Of a stretch of DNA of 64,000 bases, positions 11,766 to 23,304 are shown in pieces. The stretch lies in assembly GCA_036362985.1 (NCBI GenBank), contig JAYGXS010000002.1, positions 84,797,871 through 84,861,870 of the forward strand. The letters run 5' to 3'. The DNA comes from Ligula intestinalis (lineage: Eukaryota > Platyhelminthes > Cestoda > Diphyllobothriidea > Diphyllobothriidae). How positions within the stretch are numbered: the first letter of the stretch is position 1; the number at the start of each line of letters is the position of its first letter. The position numbers and the translations under genes are program-made. The notes below the pieces were generated by a model. That model was not told where the DNA came from and did no database searches. It saw only the letters and a list, made by a program, of their open reading frames with translations.

Positions 11766-12850
11766 CACAAATGTTGGTACATAACGTCAACCGTAGTAGA
11801 AGTATGGTCGGTATCGGTATCATCCATGTACCTAAAGCGCTTAAGATAAGCAAAGACTGGAGGTCTTTGACCACCGGTGCCTGAGGACGATCCTGCAAGT
11901 TAAGTATAGTGACTTCATATCAAATAAGACAGTCCGCACCCGCTTCGATCGTATCACGAGGATATCTCAGGCCATTCAAGAAATGCCACTGAGGTGGTTT
12001 GGACACGTTCTCCATCGTCCGCTCTACGAGCTTTGGTATGCTGCCCTCGACCCGGCGCCGCAGCAAACCTGACAACGTCGAAGAGGTGGGCGACTGAAGA
12101 CTTGGCTGGACACCGTCCGTCAAGACATGGAAGCAGTTCTTGGACCTTCTATCTTCGGTCTCCGTCGCTGGAGAAGAGACCTTGCAGAGCTTTCCAGATC
12201 TGCTGCCGCCAGTCGCCACGCATGGAGAGGTACCATTAGTGACATCATCGAGGCCGGCTGGATCAGGCATGATCACAGCCGTAACGAGTACAAGTAGGAA
12301 AGCGCCAAATTTGTGCGGTCTTTACCGGTATTGGCAAAAAAGGGTCATACCTTAGGGGCTCCAGGAATCAGCTTATCCACCCAACGCGGATGTTGAAGTT
12401 GCGCTTTTTTCGTCGACGCCTACAGTGCTAGTGATGTTATGAGGCTTTGCGTCAAATAGACTCCCCAGGGGACACTATCGAATCTGCAATAAAGCAATTG
12501 CCACACGTGACGCGTGTTTACTTGCCAAATAACTTCACTGTGTAAGTCTGCATTATCTGCCAGTAACATGGCCTCCATAGCTATGGGATATTCATGTAGG
12601 AGGTAATAGCTAGAAGCTCTGAGGTAATTGATTGGTGCTGATCACACTAGCTTGGTCAGCAGAGCAATTTTAAGTGACATGCGCAAGTTGACGTAATGGA
12701 TACGTCCTAGGCCCCATGTTTTTTAAGGACTTTTTAGGCCTATCCGCTGCCAAACTAACGATGCCGGCTGAGCCATGGTTCGGGAAGTCTGGGTCGAAGG
12801 AGGTTATTGAGAGTAATCAGGTAAACACCATTTGACATCTGGTTCTTCGT
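11765..12850 (+). repeat. RepA copy interrupted by an RTE LINE fragment
   Basis: The left piece 11765-11850 (GCACAAATGTTGGTACATAA ... TGTACCTAAAGCGC) matches 7388-7475. The right piece from about 12310 (GGTATTGGCAAAAAAGGGTC, then GAGGCTTTGCGTCAAATA at 12450 and GTAATAGCTAGAAGCTCTGA at 12604) matches 7490-7840. In the 7.4-kb copy the two pieces are contiguous. Here they are separated by the LINE at 11878-12297. Confidence 0.7.
11878..12297 (+). mobile_element. RTE-like LINE 3' fragment, one in-frame stop
   Basis: One frame reads LRTILQVKYSDFISN, then ITRISQAIQ-RWFGHVL, a TGA at about 12070, then RRRGGRLKTWLDTVRQD, FGLRRWRRDLAELSRSAAA and SDIIEAG, ending with a TAG after NEYK. This is the C-terminal end of the same element family as 5396-6400. 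It is 5'-truncated and sits inside RepA. The one stop is the only clear lesion, so it is younger-looking than the other copies. Confidence 0.85.
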
Positions 12851-13255
12851 AGTCGGTCTCGGCCTCATTCAAATGTATATTTTGAGAAGAAAACGTTTAA
12901 TCAAGCACCGTAATCATGATTTTATTGGTCTGAGCTTTCGAGCTCCTACAGGAATTCATCGTCAAAGATGGGAAAACAGCAACAAATAGGAAGGCTAGTT
13001 CTGGCATGTGTACAAAACAACTAAAATTTTGAACGTGTAGAAAATCAATAATTGTGTGGTTTGGCCGCCGACTCGCCACTGGACTATGTCAGTCTGTGCT
13101 AGTCGGCAAGATCGGTGTTTTGGGAAGGAAACTCTACAGAAATAAAATTTTCAACGAAAAAAAGCAACATTTATAGGGGAAAGAGTCAATTTAAAGTCAT
13201 AGGAGAGGGGGGAAGAGTACCAAGTAACCATCAGTGCCGTGAGTCTGGAGAGGCT
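12850..13255. other. No recognisable content
   Basis: AT-rich spacer between a RepA copy and a PLE fragment. The short minus-strand open frame at 12897-13079 matches nothing I know. Confidence 0.4.
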
Positions 13256-13690
13256 TGCGCAGGGCAATAAATATGGGCGCCAGCTCAATACATCGGTTAA
13301 CTGAGTTTTCATCCGATGCCCAGGCTTTAATCAGTTCTAGGCCCGTCTTGCTGCCAGCGTTGGGAATTATCTACGTGGCTGCGAAGTTGAATCCATGGCC
13401 CGTCTCCTAGGTCTGGACCGCCACGTTCGATAATGTGTCACTTCGTCGAACAGCCAGGTTATCTTCGTGTATGCGCGAACCCAGCTTGCGTCCAGTCAGT
13501 CCCGTGTAATTTATGGGACAGTTTAGACATGGTATGTGGTACACTACGTCCGACTGCTCACTGGTATTTAATCGATCCACGATTCTTATGACACGGCTGC
13601 GCATTGTAGCCTTGGGACGGTGTGCAATTCCGATGCCTAGTCCCGCGGCAATGCGTTCTGTTGCTTCAGACACATCCTTGATGTATGGTG
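13255..13690 (-). mobile_element. Penelope-like element fragment, GIY-YIG endonuclease end (family PLE-B)
   Basis: Minus-strand translation gives GIAHRPKATMRSRVIR, EQSDVVYHIPCLNCPINY, TGLTGRKLGSRIHEDNLAVR and then, with frame changes, GLELIKAW and a short C-terminus. The CxxC(P)xxY-(T/G)-TGR-RIHEH-LAVRRGD pattern is that of GIY-YIG domains fused to PLE reverse transcriptases. The catalytic GIY/YIG tyrosines are partly replaced, and the reverse transcriptase is absent. It abuts RepA at 13700. Confidence 0.75.
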
Positions 13691-13699
13691 GTGCCTAGT

Positions 13700-15005
13700 C
13701 GGTACAGTCCCTGTCGCGGTATTGGCAAAAAGGGTCATAACTTAATGTTGCGTTTCCATTGTCAGCTCATATTCTCTTAGTGATTTAATGAGGCTTTGTG
13801 ACAAATACACTGCCCAGGAGGACTATATCGAATCTGTAAAAAAACAGTTTCTCAACAGGATGCCTTTTTAGTTCCCGAATGATTTATTTTCGCTCTGTAG
13901 GCCTGCATTGTTTGCCAGTTGCGTGGCTCCAGTGAGTATGCGATACTTCTTTAAGGTAATAGCTAGAATCTCTGAGGTAACTGATTGGCACCCATCGTAC
14001 TGGTTTTGTCAGCACAGCGGGTGTCTATACGACATATGCATGCTCATGTGTTTAACGTGCGAATTTAACGAAACACGTTGATTTAAAGCATCTTTTTCCT
14101 GAGACGTCTGGGTCGAAGGAGGTTGCTGAGATTATCTAGGTAAAATCTTTGGTGTCGCGAAGCTTATTGGTATGATGTGGTCCTTCAAGTGACCTAGGTT
14201 TACCTCGTCCTCATTTTGTTAGGGTTTGAGATATTTACTGTTTTATAGGTCTAGTAAATCCCAAATCTTGAAAGCTCTTCTACTCTAGTCTAAATTCTGC
14301 TTCCGCTGAAGCACACTTAATTAAGGGTTGGGGGTGTTTTACGAACCCAAGTATGACTTCTTATGGAAATTAACTGTCGTCGTGACTCCCTCAATGTCAA
14401 AACCCTTGGACCCGAATCAAAGCCAAAGGCGTCTGAAAAATTTCAATGATTTTACTGCATTTATATCATCGAGAGCGACTGTTTGTTAGGTTTAATTAGT
14501 GTCGTGGGCATTCGCTAGGCATCCGAAAAGGCTCCTTGGCATGCGCTTTAATAAAATTTCGCAGCGCCTGAAAAATCAGCATGTTTACATTCCGACCTGA
14601 CTGGTACCATCTGATGTGCGGGGTACGGCAAGACCGTGCATATATCAGCCGTGTGGATTGGCGTGCTGTCAAAAGTCTTCTAAAGTGCCGGGTTTCGTAT
14701 TGGCATTTGAAGACATGCTCTAACAGGCGCACACAATGATGGATACTCGTTGCTGTCGTTTACTTGGTTAGGTTGAGTTATTGAGATGTATTCATTGGTT
14801 TATTGAGCCGTGAGCTATCAGGATCCCGGATGACCTTGAGAATCAGTATATACAGTTTTAGCATGCATACCAATGCGACCAGATGCAAATCATCAGAAAA
14901 ACTAGCTTTTCCCTAAATCGACTGCTGGAGTTGTTTGAAATGTTTTCACATACATCTTTAAATTCGAAATTTTGGTAATAATTTTGGCTTATTTGCTATT
15001 TCATG
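13700..15005 (+). repeat. RepA copy with a single internal unit
   Basis: Begins at GCGGTATTGGCAAAAAGGGT (about 13714), the same point where RepA resumes after the LINE at 12.3 kb. It continues through GAGGCTTTGTGACAAATA (about 13790), GTAATAGCTAGAATCTCTGA, one copy of the 14280-14600 unit and the CTAACAGGCGCACACAATGA string at about 14720, to about 15000. Its left part is replaced by the PLE-B fragment. Confidence 0.65.
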
Positions 15006-15099
15006 CAGAAAATCTGTGATGATTAGAGCCTCCGACGCGAGGCATGATCGGGATCTGTACGCACGTCTGTTGGCCAACGAACTGCGGGCGTGAATGCCT

Positions 15100-15880
15100 A
15101 AAGGTCCTGACTACTTGGCCACTTGATCAGTTGCTTGGCCAATAGCAGTTTATTCTGTTGTAATGGTGACATCTGACGTGTGTCGCCGTCGAATTACGCC
15201 TTTTGGAATCCCCAAGGAAGAACACACTAATAAGGCTCGTAATTTGAGCATCCACCCAGAGGAGGGTTTATTGTGTAAAAAAACCAGAGTTGCTGTCTGG
15301 GGTGGCAGTTGCCACTGGTTGATCTCCAGCGCGCTCTTTGTCCCCGCCTCGGGGCTAGCGCCGGGCAATCGAGAGCAGGCTGGTGGTGTCCTCACAGTCC
15401 GTTTGTGCGGTGACAGTGGCTCATAAGGGATTGTCAGCGCGTTCTCTTGAGACCTGATTGGCTGCATTGGGATAGACCACGCGACCAGTTGACCCTCGGG
15501 GAACTGCGACCACTTGGACACGCGCATGCGTCCGTATCTTCGATTCAGCCTTTAAGGGCATCGCGTGTATGCGGTCAGAGCGAACACACAAAGACATTTG
15601 GCAGACACAGCGCCTCGGGAAAGCCTGCAACTGCTGCTAGCATTTGGTCAGGATAAACTTCTAACATATTCTACCTGTGATTGGTTGTCCCAGAGGCAGA
15701 CCGAGAACTTTCATCACATGTCCTCTTGTGTGGCTTGGCGCCAGAAGTAGAAGGCGCTGCAGACCTCTCTGGCTTACCAGGACTCGCCACTCAGACTATC
15801 CGAAAATACGGAGATCGCAACTGTCACAACCGCACACAATTCGCAGTAGAAAATAGCAGATGAGCCAACACAGGATTTGC
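15100..15880 (-). repeat. RepB copy (inverted) carrying a solo LTR
   Basis: The left shoulder (GCTTGGCCAATAGCAG, 15132-15148) and right shoulder (CCTGTGATTGGTTGTCCC from 15674, then a run to about 15760, and CGCACACAATTCGCAGTAGA near 15830) match, in inverse order, 17410-17530 and 17760-17800. The two shoulders are separated by the 511-bp LTR at 15156-15666. Confidence 0.6.
15156..15666 (+). mobile_element. Solo LTR (511 bp) with TG...CA ends and 5-bp target duplication
   Basis: Starts TGTTGTAATGG and ends TTCTAACA. TATTC lies directly before (15151-15155) and directly after (15667-15671). RepB at 17.4-17.5 kb provides an uninterrupted relative of the site. A second diverged copy is at 49364-49860, sharing TTGGAATCCCCAAGGAAGAA, the GTCCCCGC-TCGGGGC block and the GGCGGTCAGAGC-like block. 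No internal gag-pol is next to it, so this is a recombination product. A 5-bp duplication fits Ty3/Gypsy or BEL-type integrases. Confidence 0.85.
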
Positions 15881-17250
15881 CATTCACCACGTTAATGTCA
15901 TCTTTGAATTTAATTTGCTCTGAACTGCTTTCCCGAGTCCCCTTCCTCCAAGAATTATGTTACTGTTGACCCCTTTGTTCCAGTCGACTGCACACTGGCG
16001 TTCAACCTAGTCCCCCGACCAAGCACCACTTAAGTGCTCGCTTGAATACCGTCCCCACCCCCATTCAGCTCTCTCGGCCTTCTACAGTAATGTGGACGAA
16101 ACACAGCAGCCGTCGGGCCGAGCTATCCTAAACACACTTGACCCAGTTGTATCCTCATGTGGTGATACAAAACCGACTGTAGTGGGGACCACTTGAAACC
16201 CCTTTGCCCAACCGACACATTCTTAGAGCGTTTGCATACCCCCAGCTGCTGACATTTGATATTGCTTCCTCCCCCTCTGGTTCGATGACAGTGTGGAATA
16301 CGATGTGGTCCAGCCAGATAATAGGCTATCGCCTATTATCCCAAGGAATATAAGGTACTGGATATGATAAGGCGTGGAGAGCCAGATTGTCATAGATAAT
16401 TTAATGCAGTGCTGAATGAGTAAGAATATGAGGAATGGGTAAAGGAATCCCAGACAAGTGCAGTCCAGCCACGAATGGGCCGGAGTCCAGAGGCGCAGTC
16501 CGGCGAGTACATCACCGGGTCCGGACAACCACAACCAAACAGTAAGTCGTCGGTTCCGAGAGTGACTGAGCGTAGACAAATCCCCCGCATCTTGTGCACT
16601 GGTCTCGCCTTGAGAAGTGATTGGCTAGTGAGGCCAGACAATTCTCGACCTTAAGTGGACCGGAGTCCGCGAGCCAGACAGAGTGACCTTGAAAGGTTTG
16701 TCCTCGCGGCGTCCGAGGAAAGCACGGCTAAGAGTAAGGGGTCGCTACAACAGCTGTCACCACCGCTGTCCTCAGACGCTTGCAAATTACTGCCCCTTTC
16801 CGGCACAGAATTGCCTCTATTCACCCGCCCCACGCTAGCTGTTCCCCGTACCATTTCCTTATTGGCTCCATCGTTCTTTAATTTCCTGCCCCTTATAAAC
16901 TAGCAGCAGGGCTTCTGTGTCATTCAAGCGATTGCTCGTCTAAGCACCTCGAATGTATGTCCTCCCTCTGAATTCTACTTCACATTCTTACCTATTGTGC
17001 ACTGTTAACTTTACTGTTTATTTCTATAGAACCGCATGAAGAATAATCGAGATACCTGACCGTCCTTTGACATAGCTACTGACCTCGGGTGCGCCTATTC
17101 AGGTGAAGAAACGCAGCATAGCATTAAAAAATATTGCATTATCAACAGTTATTTGAGCTGTTAAACGAAGAGGCCAAGATTATCAACAGTTACAGGAGAA
17201 CTCGTCAGCCAGTTCTAACAGTTATTCGAGCGCCAAAACGAAAGGGCGAA
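15880..17250. other. Unclassified intergenic sequence
   Basis: Moderately GC-rich. It contains a TATAAA at about 16894 downstream of an ATTGG box, which could be an isolated promoter or LTR remnant, and a short imperfect duplication around AACAGTTAT (17145-17225). I recognise no protein-coding similarity on either strand. Confidence 0.35.
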
Positions 17251-17254
17251 CAGT

Positions 17255-17945
17255 TCTTACACAGGGTATGACTGTTTCCGATTACCATTGAACGTGCTTA
17301 GTCGAATAAGCCAATGTGCATAGGTCAGACTACCTGCGTCAATAGTCTAGGATGGCCTCGAAAGCATGAGCAGGGAAGTCAACTTTTTCCGCAAAACGTT
17401 TTGCAGTTGTAGCGCCGGCGCGCGCCAAGTCCGCAAACAGTCACATGACCGTGCTCCTGTATCGCCTTCTGGGACAGCCAATCACAGGTGCCGTAGCCTG
17501 CTATTGGCCAAGCAGTATTCAGGCCCACCCCATGCCAGCAGACAGACGCGTGCGCAGGGATCGGGCCTGCCGCGTGTCGGGGCTTCAGACCACCACTGAA
17601 TTTCTGTATATAATACACAACTTATACTGGTCAGAAGGAGAAGGGACGTTCACCCGGAAAGGTTTGTTTTGTGTCTGACGATTCGGATAGATGTCTCGTC
17701 AATCCACCTTCAGAGAGTGAATCGTCTGGCTCCTGGTCTAAAAGTTTCAACTGAAAAATGGAGCTCGCAGCTGTCACTACAGCATACAATTCGCAGTCGA
17801 TGTTTCGGATTATCGGTGAACGAGCAAAGTCGAATAGACCAATGCGCGTAGGGCAGGCTGCATAAATCAATGGCCTTAGTCTCGACAGCCTGAACACCGA
17901 AAGCCACTTATTTCCGCAAACCGCTTTGCAGTGTTGGGCAAGATT
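17255..17945 (+). repeat. RepB copy with about 155-bp direct repeats at its ends
   Basis: The segment 17255-17410 (GTCGAATAAGCCAATGTGCA ... TTTCCGCAAAACGTTTTGCAG) recurs in direct orientation at 17785-17945 (GTCGAATAGACCAATGCGCG ... TTTCCGCAAACCGCTTTGCAG). The ~375 bp between them include the site matching the LTR target at 15.15 kb and the RepB hairpin region (17625-17745). Confidence 0.6.
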
Positions 17946-18740
17946 GTCTGCTACCTCCCCCACGAGGAGTGTATCGATTCAAGTGCGACCAAAACCGTCA
18001 CTACGTCAAGCGGGCTCGCAGTGTAGGTGTCATCCAGAAGTATTTAGTTGGCAGGTGAAGTAGGACGCGAAAGAGTCGAAGAGAATCTCCATCTTGTTGA
18101 TGGAAAATACCGCTGACACTGAAACCAACTAAACCGGATCTCGAGACTAGAACGAATATCTGCATTTGGGAAGACCAAGTCGTGTCTGCTTCTTCTGTCT
18201 AATTCGGAGGACACTTTTGCGGAACATAGATCATCAATTGGAACTTGCTACCCAACATCCGCAATAGCCACAATACCAGGTCAGGACGTTCGAACAGCCA
18301 TTTGGAGCTGTGTTGACAAAGACTTCAGCGTGTCTCTAGGACTGGAACCTGACGCCATACAACATTTCCTCGATGATGGCAAGCAGTCGGCTAAAATAAA
18401 AATCAAAACAACAACCCCTAACAGAATTTATACATGATTCAATGAAGCTTTTCAACGAAAATGGTCTTGTGCGGAGGACGGTAATAACCAACGGTCACTC
18501 GACACATCGATTATTTGATTGATTTGGCATGACATCATTTTTGTTTGTGGGGGCCTGTAAGTGCACTTTACAGTGCGGTGTGTACAGTTCAGAAAAAGGC
18601 TACCTTAGGAGGCTGCCGAAATATAGGTGGTGCCGCCAACAGTACAGAACGACGATGCTTGTCACGAGAATTGACACCTATCTGTTAGCCTAGCTGCAGG
18701 TTGTCCTGTTGGTCTATGCTCGGCGTATAGTGTAAGTTCG
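17930..18740 (+). repeat. RepC, first copy
   Basis: Very similar to 24825-25550. Both start ATTGTCTGCTACCTCCCCCA, share GTCACTACGTCAAGCGGGCT and GGTCTTGTGCGGAGGA, and end with TTGGTCTATGCTCGGCGTAT. No coding potential seen. In both copies the left boundary follows a TTGCAGTGTT string. Confidence 0.75.
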
Positions 18741-18967
18741 ACCACCGCAATCGGTGATGTCCACCACATGTCCGAGATCAGGAACGGCGACTGCGGTCAG
18801 ATATAGTGAAAGTAGACAAGCCACCCACTCTAAACCCTCTCCCCGTTTGAAACGCTGACACGACAAAGTCGAGATGACCGAGAAGGAATCAAGCGTAAGC
18901 CGCTTTCTCCAGATGCAGCCAGAAATACCGCTAAATTTAGCCGTAAGTTGCAAAAATTCTCATCAGA

Positions 18968-19111
18968 GAATTCAGAAGAGTATTTGGCGAGCATACGTAG
19001 TTTTCGATACATTCTCTTCGGGCTGTTACATTTATATAGGGAGGGGGTAAAAATTAACATGCTGATAAAAACGTTATCACAAAGCGCAAATTAATCACGA
19101 GGATAGGGGAG
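18968..19111. repeat. Left inverted repeat flanking a PLE fragment
   Basis: Its reverse complement matches 19885-20031, including CTTTTACC-like then CCCTCCCTAT, CTACGTATGCTC and AATACTCTTCTGAATT, over about 145 bp. The PLE-C coding remnant starts just inside it. Confidence 0.75.
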
Positions 19112-19890
19112 CCGGCGTGGCAGACGCTATTGAAATGAAGTTCCAGAAACTCCAGGACCTGCTTCGGGAAAACGGTTATTCGGACAGTTTCATCATGAAG
19201 AATAAAATGGAGGAAGAACCAAAGCCAACTACACCCACTGTAGAAAAGAAGACTCTATTCCTTAAAGTTCCCTTTGAAGGGGACGCAAGAAGCGGGGTTC
19301 TTGGCAGACGTCTTAACCAAGCCGTAGCATGAACCTTCCCAGCAGCGAAAGTTCGGGTGTTATTCTCAACAAACCTGGTACTGCACGGCGAAGGTAAAGA
19401 TAGGCTGCCAACTCAGACTACTTCTATGTGCATTTACCCATTCAGTTGTTCCTGTGGAACAGGTTATATCGGTCGCACGAGTCGGCGCCTATCAAAAAGA
19501 ATACGGGAGCACCTCCCGGCATGGCTGGCCAAAGACGAAGTCAGAAGCATCAATAGCTCAATCCTTGCCCACATAGTTGACTCCGGACATCGTGTTGACC
19601 CCAGCGAAGCCTTTAAGGTAATTAACAAGGTCTCGCCAAACTACCCAAAGTCCCTGGTCAGTGTTTGCTAGCAATATCAGAAGCAACCGCGATCCGGTTG
19701 AGGAAGCCAGTTTTGTGCGTGCAGAAGAACCTATTGCAAGCCCCAAGCTTGGCATGGCCAACGGTTACGAAAGAACCTGCGTCTTTTCACGCTTTTTACC
19801 GCTTCAATCCCCCCCCCATCCCCTGCCCGGACTCAAAAAAACCCTCATCAACTTGCAACCAGCTGATTACTATCAACCCTACGCCCCCTC
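19100..19890 (+). mobile_element. Penelope-like element fragment (family PLE-C): RT C-terminus plus GIY-YIG domain
   Basis: From about 19117 the frame reads LQDLLRENGYSDSFI and LFLKVPFEGD, meets one TGA near 19330, continues as KDRLPTQTTSMCIYPFSC and CSCGTGYIGRTSRRLSKRIR (GIY-YIG-type core with a zinc-knuckle-like CSCG), then EHLPAWL, SILAHIVDSGHRVDP, shifts frame at about 19665, and ends with ATAIRLRKPVLC. Only one stop and one shift are seen over about 690 bp, so it is among the best-kept copies here. The same family is at 47553-48225. It is bracketed by inverted repeats. Confidence 0.85.
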
Positions 19891-20031
19891 TCCTATCCTG
19901 ATGAATAATTTGCGTTTTGTAATAACATAATTACCAACATGTTACTTTTTACCCCCTCCCTATACAAATGAAACGGCCTGAAGGGAATTTATCAAAAGCT
20001 ACGTATGCTCACCCAATACTCTTCTGAATTA
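19885..20031. repeat. Right inverted repeat flanking a PLE fragment
   Basis: Inverted partner of 18968-19111. It begins within the 3' end of the PLE fragment (TCCTATCCTGATGA) and ends CTTCTGAATT at 20031. It contains TTACCCCCTCCCTATA-type sequence shared with the left arm. Confidence 0.75.
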
Positions 20032-20329
20032 TTCGTAAGTGACAACAATAGTCTTTGCGTTGGTACTACTGCACTATTTATCCTCACTCACCCAAAGTAG
20101 GTGCTTGGAAAGACTCGAGCCGTCCGAGTCTCGTATTTTTACTACTGCAACTACCATTTATACTACTGCTGCTTCTAGCGGTGTATCTGAGTGATTGTAG
20201 TGCTGGTATTGTTACTGACGCTAATATTTTGTCAGAAATTACACTGATTGGAGTCAGATCCGTACCCGTGTACCCATGATCTCACATAGGAGTATGGGCA
20301 TGGATTTTTGCTATTTCCAGTAGAGAAGT

Positions 20330-22080
20330 GTTTGAAGCTCGGAGCACGTCACTGCTTGTCCTGATTGTCTCCTTAAGTTTACACTGCTAGGCCTAAAATG
20401 CTACTGTTAGCAGTGCTAGGTTTTTGCAACTGCTCTTCCGGCCACTCTTGTTTCTCCTTCAAGGAGCAGAAGAGAGGAATTTGATGCAGTTTTTATCCAG
20501 ACTGGAGATGAACTGTATAAGGACGGCCTAACAACAGCCTTCGCAAGCAGTCGTTTGCAAACCATAGACACGTCCACAATAGGCTACCGATCAACCTATG
20601 CGCGAGCTACCACTTTGGGCTAGGCAATCAATCGTTAATTTGAATTTCTAGCTTCATTCACTCACTGAGCAAGCAGCCAATGAAATTGGCCACTACCTCA
20701 GGAGAGCATCTTATTGGCTCAAGGGACATCGTTAACATACGTTTGTTTCCCTAAAATTGTCGTACATAGAATGCTCAAAGAATTCCGCTTCTGCACGCTT
20801 CCTGTCGTGTTCTCTCTTTGAGGGCTCACATGCGGCGTAATAAGAGGGCAAATATTTCGGCCTGGGCTCCGTTACAACAATTTGGCGAGTTGATATCTCG
20901 GCCTGGGCCTCCGTCATTACATACTGATTATCATTTGTCCTGTTGTCGAACCTTCGGTTGTAGTCATTATAAAAAGTAGTCCAATGACCATCGTTCCGCA
21001 AATTTTCTGCCTGCTTTTAATACTGCTCATCACCATTCCCTGTGGCTAAGGACGTTGCATTATATCATGTGTGGTGACTTCTTTGACGACGTACTTCAGA
21101 GCCAACAAGACCAGGAGGGCCAGAGTCTATGTGAATGTCGGAGATTGTTTCTCTGATGTTACCTACGAGGTTCCTCAGAGCTACGCCCCCTTATACCCTC
21201 TCCAAATACGTGATTGGCTGGGTTCTACTACACACAGTCAAATATAGTACCATTGTTAGAGGCAGGTTTCGATCGGTACATCACGGATCTTGGTTACGCG
21301 GGTTATAATGCGTTGATTGTGAGTTTCTTTGCAGCGACACTACTGGGTATGGAAGGGCAGTGGAAGTGGGAATGAACATCAGCGTTTTTTACAAAATCAA
21401 GATAATCAGTTTAGGTGTAGAGGTCGGTGATATCAACATGGTCACAGGAGGTTTGTTTGGGTTAGTAGGCAACTAACTCAAGCAGAAACGGTAAGGAAGG
21501 GGTGGAATGAACTATTGGCTCAATTTATGCCACCACGCACTTTGAGGTCTACACTAAAAACTTCGTTTAGTGTCGTCTTTACAGATGGTTCTCCGAGGTT
21601 TTATCTCGGATCGCGTCTCCCATGAAAGTTATACGTTGTCACTTATAGATAGAATTAGTCAGCTATGCCCTAGTTACTTGACGGGCAGGGTTTTCTAATA
21701 ATCAACACCGCAGTTTACTATAACATACCTAACTAAACGGAAAATTAAACTAAATTAAAACTAATAAAACTAGCTAATAAACTTGAACCACAACTAAACT
21801 AACAAAACTAAATTAAAAACAATAAAACTAAATAATAAACTGATAACGGAACAAAATAATAAACTACAACGAAATAAGTAGTTGGTTATGCTAAAGTAAA
21901 CAATGGTGCTGCTTAAAAGAAATATTTACCGCTTGCCGAGGTACATAGTTCACCCATGCTGCGCTGATGTGTCGGTGAGGTCGTCCAGGAGACGGTTTAA
22001 TCCTTAATGATGAACATTAAGAATTATAATAACTTGTAAAGCGACCCTAATGCATTGAATAAAATACCCTATTAACCGCT
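20330..22080 (+). repeat. RepD, first copy
   Basis: Matches 28260-29840: CCGGCCACTCTTGTTTCT region, AAGTAGTCCAATG, GTTGCATTATATCATG, ACCTACGAGG, CGGTACATCACGGATCTTG, GATGGTTCTCCGAG and TTTTATCTCGGATC, then an A-rich ACTAAA/AATAAA tract (21720-21890) and an ATAGTTCACCCATGCTG block. The middle (20540-20930) differs from the second copy. A weak conserved minus-strand frame runs past 21001, but it is not a protein I know. Confidence 0.7.
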
Positions 22081-22734
22081 TATAGACTTTACTTAAATAA
22101 AACAATAACTTCCAACTATAAATCTCAAGAAGAAAATTCTTGTCTGCAGGCAACCACCTAATAGTTGCTTGAAAATAGCCGATAAGTCAGAGAATTCTAG
22201 AATTCAGTGCAATGTGTTTTTTACATTTTTAAGATGGTTTTGCCGAGAGGCACCTCATATTACTTTAAGTTTTCATGGTTTCACATCTCTGTAGACCGGT
22301 CGATAACTACAAAATTGAAGTACTATTAACGGATGCGGCCACAGGCTTACTGCTTTCCCTGTATTCGAATTTTCTGCCAAATGTCAGTAACAGAGGCTGA
22401 TAAATTCCACCAAACTACCTCCCCCTCCTATCCTTTATATGTCGATTGTTTTCATTATCTCTGTTGTTCTTTCAGGCTTCATTCTGAGTTTATGGATATA
22501 CCACAGAGCGTTACATTCTGAGCCGAGATTCGTAAAAATGCAAGATGTTACATGGAAAGAATTCAGTTGTACTCCTGAAACAGATTGAATATTCAAATAC
22601 TGAACTGATTTGTAAATGGCTAACGGGGTGTCAGTTCCGTTTCCTAATTACACATTGGCAGAAGCTTAACCGTACACCCTCAAAGTATTTAATCGCTATT
22701 TGGTGGCGGGCCCATCGAGGATTTTTAAGGCTAA

Positions 22735-23080
22735 GAAGGTTTATCCCTTACGGCTGCGATCTTCCAGGCCCAGTTCCCCAGGAGAGGAGATGGGAGGTCA
22801 TAGGAAGGCCGGAGTGATAGGAAGAGTGTGTTGTGTACAGAAGGAATATAGTTTATAAGGGATTTGACTATCGGATCGCACGTCCAGCCGCGAGGCAGGC
22901 TAGGTCCCAAGTGATGTCTAGCCGCAGCCCCCGCACTGAGGTCTGTCCAGACAGGTTGAGGCCAGTCTACGAACGCAGGCATCTCATTGGACGGATTGAA
23001 GTCACGACCGTAAGGCAAGGCGCGCTCGCTGCACCTGGTCTCAAAGGCACGCCATCAACAGCAGTGGGGTGCGATGAGTC
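22735..23080 (+). repeat. RepE, first copy
   Basis: Matches 27325-27830: CTGCGATCTTC-AGGCC, then GAGATGGGAGGTCATAGGAA, TTGTGTACAG, GTCTGTCCAGACAG-TGAGGCCAGTCTA and CGCAGGCATC. GC-rich. No coding similarity is visible. Confidence 0.6.
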
Positions 23081-23304
23081 AGCATGCAGCGGACATTCAC
23101 GTCTGCCTGATCATTAGTTCGAAGTAGCACTAGCGGTGACTACAGGCCTTTTATGGTTATTTTTAAAAATGACTGCATGCACCTGGAAACTGCGGGATTT
23201 TAATGCAAAAGTTTCTGCTGGCATTATCGATGCTTTCTAGAACATAAAAATGCAATTTTTAATTTTCAGGAAATAAACGCCTTTTGATATTTTGAAAACA
23301 AAGT

